Position numbers and translations under genes: made by a program. The notes under the pieces are model-generated. The model searched no databases, was not told the DNA's origin, and was given only the letters and a program-made list of their open reading frames with translations. This document shows positions 9,005 to 16,897 of a DNA stretch of 27,840 nucleotides, in pieces. Within the stretch, counting starts at the first letter, position 1. Every line of letters starts with the position of its first letter. Location of the stretch: NCBI GenBank assembly GCA_021464525.1, contig JADRCO010000712.1, forward strand, positions 1 through 27,840, in the 5' to 3' direction. Source of the stretch: Rhizophagus sp. LPA8_4_AMF. Its lineage: Eukaryota; Glomeromycota; Glomeromycetes; Glomerales; Glomeraceae.

Positions 9005-10408
9005 ATGAGCGGTACTTTAAACATGGCAATTGATGATTATATTTCTAATAGAAAACCAAAAGGGAGATCATCTCGAAGGGGTGGACGTGTTTCTTCCGGA
9101 AGTACTTCAAATCGCAGTGCTCGTACTAGAAATGCCCCCTACGTACGGCAGGTAACTATAGACTTCTCAATGTTTTAAAGCGCAATTTACTTAAAAGAGA
9201 GTATTACAAAGGTTTATTTGTATTGTATAGGTGAGTTATTAGATTGTTCTATTTCAAAAGACAGCCGCATTCAAATTTAATCAATAAATTTATAAACCTT
9301 TATTTCTTAGCGTCCTCCAAGAGGTGATATAAATGGACAATGGTCCCACGATCTTTTCGAGGACAGTAACTCCAACAGTCGCCGTTCAAATGCAACCAGT
9401 TCTCGACGAAATACTTCTAACTCTAATGGAAATAATAAATTGATTGTGGAAAACTTATTTTATGAAGTAACTCAAGAAGATCTTGAGGTTAAGAGTAATT
9501 TTAATTGTTAATATACAAATATATACGTGTATATACCATTTTTATTAACAAAATTGTTCTATGCAGGAATTATTTTCTGAATGTGGTACCGTAAAGAAAG
9601 TTTATATACACTATGATCGTGCCGGCCGAAGTACTGGTGTAGCTGATGTGGTTTTCGAAACACCATCAGAAGCCGAAGCGGCTCTGCGGAAATATAATGG
9701 AAAGACACTTGATGGTATTGTATCGTAGTGGATATTATTTAAGTTTATAATTTTTAATCAATATTTTATCATTGAAATTTAATTTTGTCCGTTTAGGACT
9801 TCAAATGAAAATTAAATATGCTCCGTTGAAACCTACACAGAAAAATGCAACCATACGCGGTTCATCTAACTCTAACGGGGGTGGCTCAATTATGGATCGC
9901 TTAGGTGGTGTGCCAGTGTATGTGTTTATAATATTTTACCTATTGTTTCACTATAAAATACTTAGTAGAATAAATTTGTAGTAGTGTACAAAATTATTAT
10001 TTTTTTTGCAAAAATGAATCCGTATGTTATATATATATACAGACACGTTGACTTTTTCCTTCTCTACTTGAAATATCACAATCACATAGTAAGTCTGCTC
10101 GCGGAAATATTCGAGAAAGGCTAGGTAATTCTTCACCTGCAGCACATCGAGGTCGTGGTCGCGGACGTGGACGTGGCAGCAATAATTCACAAAAACCGTC
10201 TAATCGTAAGCCTGTCACATATGATGACCTTGATGCAGATTTAGATGCTTATATGGCCATCGATGATGTAAGTAAATTTGATAAAAGAAATAGCTTTTAT
10301 TATTAGTTATTCTATTCATATTTTATAGAAGCTTTAATTTTAACACTATAGGGTTCGCAAAATACATCAAAGGGCATAAATGGAGAAAATGGAATGGATT
10401 TGTCATAG
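9005..10408 (+). CDS. YRA1: ALY/REF mRNA export adaptor (THO complex subunit 4, Yra1)
   Basis: Nuclear RNA-binding adaptor of TREX that links spliced mRNA to the Sub2/UAP56 helicase and the Mex67 exporter. Exons 9005-9151, 9311-9487, 9567-9714, 9797-9917, 10090-10267, 10352-10408 total 828 bases, 275 residues. An N-terminal helix LNMAIDDYISNRK resembles the UAP56-binding motif. An Arg/Gly/Ser linker follows, then one RRM (about 92-166) with RNP2-like LIVENL and RNP1-like RSTGVADVVF. Next come an RGRGRGRGRG box and a C-terminal TYDDLDADLDAYM helix, the second UAP56-binding motif. The exon 4 to 5 junction was set at 9917/10090 (donor GTATGTGT, acceptor CATAG). The earlier acceptor near 10041 would place a stop in frame. 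Confidence 0.94.
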
Positions 10409-12116
10409 CAATTTAAATAGATTGTATGACAAATGATTGGATTTAGAATTCCTCTCATTTTTTCTCACTATGTACAGCGAAAAACTCTTATGATTTAATA
10501 TGAGCATTTATTATATATTTTTTCCGTGTTTTGTGGATTATGATGCTCAGCAGGAATTTATTTTATATATTATTCACAGAGATTCTCTTCGCTATTTATG
10601 AGATTATGCGATTTAGAAACATTGTTTCTTTCTTTTATCTTATTCATATATAAAGAGAGTTTTAAATCTAGATCTAATCCTTTTTTTAGTGGTTCATATA
10701 TTTACAATGTTTTTCACATTATATTTTAGTATATACAAAAATGCAATAAATCAATTAATCATTTTGTCAATTTTTCAATAGAAATCTAACAGCAAAATTA
10801 AAATTTTGTAAACAATAAAACTAATGTAAATATTATAATTTCAGTATTTCCTTTGTTTAATGTTCAAACATGTAGAACCGTGAACTGCATATTTTCAAAC
10901 CTACTGTGATACCTGACTCTTTAGTACCTTACGTCATAAGAACCGAGTCTTTTGACGTGGGGTAGTCTCAAAGGGGTTATCTTAATCAGTGCGGTGCGGT
11001 AAACTCGCAAATATTATTTGACATATAAAAACTTCATATTATCGAAACTAATGGTTTAATGGAATCTTACGAAATAAAACTATTGCTGAGAATAAAGAAT
11101 AAATAAAAAAAAATAAAATCTATTCATAGTTACATGATGCGAACACATGATTTCTAACTGTAATGATTTTTTATCCTTTCAACCCCATGCCGTAGACAGT
11201 ACAGCTTAAGTATCTTCAAATACTTGAAACACTTACACCTAATTAGAGAGTTGGTTATTTTTTTTAATAATTTTAATATAATTCTTTCCAAAAATCTCAT
11301 AATCTCGCGTTTATACAAATTTAATTGTTATCATTGTTTGTTCTCGTCTTCGATTCAAATAACTTCATCTGGGAGTTTCGTGTCTAAATTAAGTCCACTT
11401 TCATGTCTTCGTTCCCTTTACTATATCGGCTTTGGACGCTGGCTTGCTATAAAATTTTCTCGATTCATTACCGTCCTCATCATTATTATCACTTCGAAGT
11501 TTTCAATTAAGAATTCTATTATAGGGAGGAAAAGAAATAAATAATAATAAGGTTAATTAAATTTATGGATCAGTTATGAAAGCCAATCCAAGCTCTGCAA
11601 AAACACTACTTAACGCCAGATGAATAATGAAATAAAGGATGCCGTTCACGAGTAATTTTCAGCCACTTTCGAAAGACAACCTTTATTCGATTTGACCAAA
11701 TTTAAGAGTCTTAATAGATATAAAAATATTTTTGGAAATATATTTCTTATATAAAAAAAATTATAATAAATTATTAAAAATTTTTACTGGATCATCGGAA
11801 TTTTTACTACATTGTAAATTTTTATTTGCTTTAAGTTGTGATAAGAAGTTTGAATAAATCTATTGAGGAGAAACTGAAAGCGAAATGTAGATAAAAAAAA
11901 TATATGCACAAAGATAAAATAATGAAAAGGAAGAAGCGAAGAAGAGATATAAAAGGAGAAGACCAAATAAATAGACGCGTCGAGATAAAATCCCAACTCA
12001 GCCTAAATCGTTATACACGTTACTATACTTGAAAAGCACAACGAGTCACGAGTCCAATGGGAGCTACCTTTTTAGTATAAGATTTGCTTCCAAAAACATT
12101 TTTTTTGCGCATACCA
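10409..12116. other. Long gene-free region left of the transposon cluster
   Basis: No confident gene. The ALY/REF 3' UTR should lie in the first few hundred bases. Base composition is more balanced between about 10900-11000 and 11340-11720, and a short hydrophilic minus-strand open stretch (around 11480-11400, reading KLRSDNNDEDGNE...) could be a decayed exon, but it matches no family I know. No tRNA or inverted-repeat element was recognised. Confidence 0.45.
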
Positions 12117-12152
12117 TAATCTACCTACAACCCTAGCCATGGCAAAAAAAAG

Positions 12153-12624
12153 ATTTCCCCAGCGTAACTAACAAGAAATCACCGGCACGTGATCAAAATC
12201 CGAAGATCATTTCCATAAATAGATGATGATCCGTTAACGAAAAAATTTTATCTTTTTATTTTTCAAATAAAACTTAGCAAAAACACTATATAGACTCCAA
12301 AATTAAATCCCATGTACAATTTTGCTTTTCCTGCAAGTTTACTTAGAGAGAAAACATGGGTTTTGTATGTCAATTTTTTGCTAAAGTTAACTTTTACAAA
12401 ATTAAATACCAAAGGGCAAAAGTGGCATACAAAACCTTCTTTTTAACCCTAATCAAACTTATAGAGAAGGGATGTATTCCTATAGAAATTATGATTTTAA
12501 AAACCAAATAATATTTATATTAAGTTTTACTCAAAAAAACAAAATTTTCCATAAATTAATCTAACTAATTTTAGATATGATCGGCAAAATTGATCACGTG
12601 CCGTGATTTTTTGTTGGTAAGTTC
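12153..12624. mobile_element. MITE-A (inserted in left arm of outer element)
   Basis: A 472-base element with long imperfect inverted arms. About 115 bases from 12165 (TAACTAACAAGAAATCAC, then CGGCACGTGATCAA) match the reverse complement of 12521-12620 (ACCAACAAAAAATCACGGCA and so on). A second, inner pair also exists: GGTTTTGTATG near 12359 and CATACAAAACC near 12426. Flanking AAAAAG (12147-12152, 12625-12630) could be the target duplication, though the A run makes it ambiguous. No coding capacity. Confidence 0.65.
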
Positions 12625-12705
12625 AAAAAGTGGCGGTCACGTGACTTCATTTTATTCATCACCGGAAGCATATCCTCTCCGTGTTCACTGTTTATACTTT
12701 TGAGA

Positions 12706-12937
12706 ATGATTACTGGCAATTATGAAATTGCTAAGTTAATTGAAAATCAAAAAGGATTATTTAGTATTAGTTTTCTAAATCATGGCAGGTTATCTCGTAA
12801 AATTATTGAAATTTCATTGATCACATGCGGATACTATACAACATTTTAGTTTATGGAAACAACCTGAAATGAAAGTTCTTACATCTTTCGTAAATTTAAA
12901 AATACTGAAATTGATAGGTGAAAATCTGATTATCTGA
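12706..12937 (+). pseudogene. Broken fragment of an F-box/LRR-type host gene
   Basis: From 12706 one frame reads MITGNYEIAKLIENQKGL and continues with IIEISLITCGYYT. After about 12838 the sense continues in another frame as QHFSLWKQPEMKVL, then TSFVNLKILKLIGENLII and a stop at 12935-12937. The pattern '..LIENQ.GL.S......II..SLI......HF.LW.QPE.K.L.SFVNLKIL.L' resembles the very large F-box-like families of Glomeromycotina. That match is from memory, not a search. Start, end and most of the expected ~500 residues are missing and there is at least one frameshift, so this is a relic. It lies between the inverted arms of the outer element, which suggests capture. Confidence 0.5.
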
Positions 12938-13076
12938 GGGTCAGTTTTTTTTGAGTAGGCAAAGTCCCCCCTTATTCATCACTCCAAATTTTCACGTGTT
13001 AGTACATAACGCCGTAATGCAGGCCAAATGTCATGTGACTGCCACTTTTTTTTTGCCATAGCTAAGGTATTATAAT

Positions 13077-13458
13077 CGGGCATCCTTAATGTACAGTAAG
13101 GGTGTACGATATTAACGTACGGACTGGCCCAAGTTTAGGAGTTATGCACTTGCACGTGATAGCGTTAACGTTAACAATTTACCCCAGCATCGCCCCAAAA
13201 TTTCTAAGTAAAATTCCACCCCCACGTGACCGGTGATGTTTAAGGGGGAGTGAAAAAAATTTTTTTCACCACTTAAAATTTTCTAAGTCCCCAGAATACT
13301 TATGAAAAAATGAAAACGGTGAGGTGTGACGCGGGGTGACATTTTATGCAGGTCACGTGGGGGTGAAAAATCTTGGGGCGACGCTGGGGAAGATAACGTT
13401 AACACCAGCCAGTTCGTACGTTAATATCGTACACCCCCACAGTACATTAAGGAATCCC
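13077..13458. mobile_element. MITE-B, near-palindromic with 8-base flanking repeats
   Basis: A 382-base element bounded by ATTATAAT at 13069-13076 and 13459-13466. Because this 8-mer is its own reverse complement it may be a target duplication (hAT-like length) or the outermost part of the terminal repeat. Arms match over about 100-150 bases: CCTTAATGTAC, GGTGTACGATATTAACGTAC, ACTGGC, then GTTAACGTTA, CCCCAGC and GTCGCCCCAA/ATCGCCCCAA, then CCCCCACGTGACC. Near the middle lies the perfect 20-base palindrome at 13250-13269 (GTGAAAAAAA/TTTTTTTCAC). No open frame of note. Confidence 0.75.
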
Positions 13459-13537
13459 ATTATAATCTACTGGTCACATTCTTCATACGAATTCGAGGCG
13501 CAGGATGGCAATTGGCAACTTTGTTATATCGAGGACC

Positions 13538-13933
13538 GCTGATTTCAAAAAGGTCGGGACACTTATAATATACGGGTCCCATCATTTTTACTCCATGAGA
13601 GAAACTCGGTAAGATTCGGTATAGCTCAGAATAAAATAAAAACTACACCGCACCAGTGTCTCCGAATCTAACAATATAGTTTTTAACTTCTGAACTTTAC
13701 CGAGTTTTACCGAATTACTGACAGTATGTGATTAAGTGTCTCGTATATTATGAAATCAGCTGTAAAGAACTCGGAAATATTCGGAAAGCTCAAATAAAGA
13801 TAAAATTATACTGTACCACCATTCTCGGAATAGTACTCCAAAATTAGCGTATAATTTTTATTTTATATCAAGCTTTGCCAAATATTTCCGAGTTCTTTAA
13901 AATTTTAAGTGTCCCGACCTTTTTGAAATCAGC
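13538..13933. mobile_element. Tandem-dimer MITE
   Basis: The ends are perfect 28-base inverted repeats (13538-13565 and 13906-13933) beginning GCTGATTTCAAAAAGGTCGG. A third copy of the end, GAAATCAGCTGTAAA preceded by AAGTGTC, sits in the middle (13734-13766). The sequence after it (AACTCGGAAATATTCGG from 13768) is a diverged direct copy of that after the left end (AACTCGGTAAGATTCGG from 13613). The element is thus two related units of about 220 and 175 bases sharing a central terminus. Inside unit 1, CCGAGTTTTACCGAATT is inverted relative to AACTCGGTAAGATTCGG, so each unit is itself partly palindromic. Non-coding. Confidence 0.75.
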
Positions 13934-14420
13934 TGTAAATCAGCCACGGTGATCGGGCAAGAACGAATGAGACGAGATGATAAAAAGTATTAGATAAAAA
14001 TTATGTATTTGCATCAACAACAATGATACATAATATTTTTTTTATGTTGTTATATCGAGAACAATTTATTCCGTAAAATAATTAAAGCAAGATTCCATTA
14101 AATCAGTTGTTTTGATAATATAAAAAGCTTTTTTAGTGCGCATAAAAATGTATATCATATGTACACCAAATAATATTTGCGAAAATAAAATTGTGTATAT
14201 CGAAAATTTCTAGCATACTGTATACTTATTTTTTTCAGATATATACTTCTCGGCGAAACTTAATTATGTCATGTTTTTAATAAATGCGGCTTACTTTTAT
14301 TTAATTCATTATTTGATTCATTTATATTAAGACATAAGCATTTTTATTTAAAAATAAAAATTGTTACATTATATCGAACACCAATTTCAAAGAAAGCTAA
14401 ATATAAGAACATTCTAAAAC
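13934..14420. other. Intergenic DNA 3' of the hemerythrin gene
   Basis: No gene seen. The motif TTATATCGAG at 14049-14058 also occurs near 13523 and in the pogo-like MITE at 16133-16308, so small remnants of that family may be scattered here. The part next to 14420 should hold the 3' UTR of the hemerythrin gene. Confidence 0.5.
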
Positions 14421-15351
14421 TTATCGCCGTCCGGTATCAACAAAGTCTCGCACGGCATCACGCGTTTTATCAAGAGGAAGAGACATCATTCCGGCTAAAG
14501 AAATAATTTAACGCATTAACAAGAATACAAAAATTTTTTGAAAACATATATAATCCGAAAAAATGACTACCTAGACTTTCTGCTGGTGGCTTGTCAGGTG
14601 CACTAGGATGAGGGCTAAGAAATTTCATGTAGTAAGGTTAGACCCAATAAACCTGAGGAATTTAATGTTTAGAATTTTACTAACTGAGTTGGAGCAGTAA
14701 CACGAGTTTTGGCAAAACTTGCACCCAAACTTTCCAATTCATTTTGAGAAATGGTCTCCTTGAACTTTGGAAGGTAATCGGATTCTTCTTCATCAATATG
14801 GTGTACTAACTCCTAAAAATTACCACGTAACATGCATTAATTAATGATTGATTCGACACAATACAAAATCAATAAATATATGCCTTCATCATCTTTCCGA
14901 ATAATTCATGGTATTCATTATCAGTGACTTTCATTGAATCCAACTTGTAAAGATCTTTTTTGACCTGGAGATGTTCTTCGCGGTTATGATCCGCGATTTC
15001 CTTGCCATTAGTAAAGTGCTTTTCAATCGCGGGGTATAAGTTAATTTCCTCACATGCTGAATGAACTGCGACTTTTTAAAATTTATAAGGGGAAAATTTT
15101 TTATTTATCACGTATATTAAAATTTAAAAAAGAAATTCTATCTGCTTTAATATCTTACTCTCGCGAATTACGGTGTTTGCGATTTTTTGACGCTCATCCG
15201 TATTATTTTCATTTTCGTACCGTTGCGCAAGATTCCTGATGATTTTGTGGTCATCGATGATTTCGCTAACTATGTCTTTCGTCATCTTTGAAAAAGGGGT
15301 AACTTGAACAAAAAAACGGCGAAAATTCAATAAACATCTCATCCCATTCAT
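14421..15351 (-). CDS. Hemerythrin/HHE cation-binding domain protein
   Basis: Small four-helix protein predicted to bind a di-iron (or other metal) centre. Fungal relatives are poorly characterised and thought to act in oxygen or metal handling. Exons, 5' to 3': 15351-15159, 15071-14884, 14812-14685, 14614-14571, 14494-14421; total 627 bases, 208 residues. Candidate ligands follow the H...HxxxE...H...HxxxE order: H35 (DDHK), H68 with E72/E73 (HSACEEI), H93/H98 (DHNREEH), H131/H132 with E135-E137 (HHIDEEE). The conserved fungal HPSAPDKPP segment follows. The start at 15351 gives an Arg-rich, acid-free N-terminus (RCLLNFRRFFVQ), possibly mitochondrial; a second in-frame Met at 15285 lies just before the domain. 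Intron 2 has a GC donor (AAG|GCATAT). Confidence 0.85.
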
Positions 15352-16132
15352 TGTAATATTCGTTTAAATTTTTACTTACATGGGCGAGTTTGAAAAGAAA
15401 AATGAAAGAAATATGTCCATTTTTTATAAAAAAAAAGTAAATAACAGTCGTGGCGGGCGTGTGAATTATTTTTACAGTGACAGTACTGACGTAAAATTTA
15501 CCAATTAATCTGATCTGTGCGAAGAAGCGCCCGTTACGCGTATAATGGGCTTATCATACGGTTAGGTTCAGTCTTTTGATTTCAACGTTGAATTCAGAAT
15601 GATCGGATAATTCAGTAAGTCGGCGTTTTTTCTTTCTAATCATTTAATTATTACACTTAATAATAAATATTTATTTTTAACAATTTATCATAATTAAATT
15701 CAGTTAAGTCAAAAATCCTGGAATAGTTTCATTCGATCGATGAGTTAATAATAGATTTTTAAAATTTTTAAAGTACTATTTTTTTTGCTCCTAGGCTCGT
15801 TTTTTTTAATACAAGAATTATTTTATTTTTTTTTTTGTAAATTGGCGTTTATTTGTTTATCTGTAATTTATTTTAATAAATAATAAGTATTTATTTAAGT
15901 TATCCTAACCAACAATTTAGTTAGGCTGAAGATCCTGGGAAAGTTTTCGTACTTACCGCAGCCAAATCTCTAGCAAAGAGGTATTCTATCACTCGGTAAA
16001 GTACTATTACCTTTTTTTTTGATTACTAATAATAATTAATTAATTTTTTAGATCAACGTTGGTATGACGTTTATTTCATTGATTTTATAGCTATTGAATT
16101 ATATAATCATACAGCATATAAATTTTAAAGTA
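15352..16132. other. Intergenic DNA upstream of the hemerythrin gene
   Basis: It contains the hemerythrin promoter (no clear TATA) and the diverged direct duplication listed separately. No gene seen. Confidence 0.5.
15621..16020. repeat. Diverged ~220 bp direct duplication
   Basis: Two blocks repeat in the same order about 220-228 bases apart: TAATAAATATTTATTT (15661) with TAATAAGTATTTATTT (15881); ATCCTGGAATAGTTT (near 15715) with ATCCTGGGAAAGTTT (near 15931); AAAGTACTATT (15770 and 15998), each followed by a T run. The blocks between them have diverged. Nature unknown; an old tandem duplication or two copies of one element. Confidence 0.5.
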
Positions 16133-16308
16133 CACAGTGAAATTCCATTAGTAAAATTTGTCAAAAATCCGTTATATCGAGAAATCCGTTATATCGAGGG
16201 ATAAATTAATTATAGGTTATGATAATCACTTCCAGATCCCGATTACAATATATCAAGACTTTACTTATGTTCCGTTATCAAGGTTCCGGTATATCGAATT
16301 TCACTGTG
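16133..16308. mobile_element. pogo/Tc1-like MITE
   Basis: A 176-base element with 13-base perfect inverted ends CACAGTGAAATTC, flanked on both sides by TA (16131-16132, 16309-16310), the target duplication of Tc1/mariner-pogo elements. Subterminal CCGTTATATCGAG occurs twice in the left part (16169 and 16186), and the right end reads CGATATACCGGAAC on minus, like pogo/Tigger termini. It has no transposase, so it must be mobilised in trans. Confidence 0.8.
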
Positions 16309-16897
16309 TATTGTAATCGTTATTTGACCAATCAACGTTAAATTGATCAGCATTTACTGAAGGGTAGTCATTCAAATTGATAAATATATATCTTTTTAGC
16401 ATCTTAAAGGGTGTTAGTTGTATTTTAAAGATTTTATTAATCTTCATTGTTCCTTATTGCTAAGCAAAATTTGGATATTTCTCAGTTATCCATTTTCATC
16501 CTGGTTTTGAGTTTTACTTTTCTTTTTTCTGCCACAATAAAAGCATTTGTTTTTCTTGATCACTCAATTGTTATAGCAATTTATAATATGACTTGTGTAT
16601 ATTTTTTTATAAATGAAAATACATTTAATATGTTTACTGCTTTTAACAAACAATGGCAGTATGTGATTAGCAGAAGCTACTCTTTATAGACCAGCTTGAA
16701 TTAATTTAGCTTATCTTATTTAAATTTTAATACATAATATTTGTAAGAGGTTATTTATTACAATTGGTTAATATTGATACAATTAACTATCAGTCACTGG
16801 AAATGTCACAAAAATTGAAGGCAAATTTTTTTTAATATGTATGCTATAATAAAACTTTTGGCACAGTATTGTCTTCTTATATATAGTATATATATAA
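16309..16897. other. Intergenic DNA
   Basis: An 80-codon plus-strand open stretch (16447-16689) is hydrophobic, has no recognisable domain and no supporting splice structure, and is probably chance. Nothing else is seen. Confidence 0.45.

Larger units (their letters stand above)
12117..13470. mobile_element. Nested DNA transposon cluster; outer MULE-like element with captured host gene fragment
   Basis: The 9-base direct repeat ATAATCTAC at 12117-12125 and 13462-13470 flanks the whole block, as expected of a Mutator-like target-site duplication (9-11 bases). Just inside, inverted arms match: left CCCTAGCCATGGCAAAAAAAA (12131-12151), then, after a 472-base insertion, AAAAAGTGGCGGTCACGTGAC (12625-12645). 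The right arm is the same sequence uninterrupted, read on minus from about 13066 back to 13030. The left terminal repeat has therefore been split by MITE-A, and MITE-B sits at the right border within the duplicated target. The outer element alone would be about 0.47 kb and carries a broken F-box-type fragment instead of a transposase, like a Pack-MULE. The family assignment is inferred. Confidence 0.6.

Noticed and set aside
10041-10089. Earlier acceptor for ALY/REF exon 5
   Set aside because: Using the TATACAG acceptor near 10041 brings a stop in frame within three codons. The CATAG acceptor at 10088-10089 keeps the frame with the GTATGT donor at 9918.
10027-10218. Minus-strand open frame rich in Pro-Arg repeats
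   Set aside because: It is the antisense of the RGRGRG box of the ALY/REF gene. The repeat composition of the real exon creates it.
11100-11190. tRNA-like stretch on the minus strand (a GTGTTCGCATC T-loop lookalike)
   Set aside because: A T arm can be drawn only with wobble pairs, and no matching acceptor stem is found at the right distance.
11224-11544. 106-codon plus-strand open stretch
   Set aside because: Hydrophobic, AT-driven composition, no domain, and no splice or start context; probably chance.
11784-11996. 70-codon minus-strand open stretch
   Set aside because: Phe/Ile/Ser-rich with no recognisable motif; typical of AT-rich non-coding DNA.
13336-13542. 68-codon plus-strand open stretch
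   Set aside because: It lies across the right arm of MITE-B and its flank, and reflects the arm sequence rather than a gene.
16447-16689. 80-codon plus-strand hydrophobic open stretch
   Set aside because: No family resemblance, no exon structure and biased composition; treated as chance.
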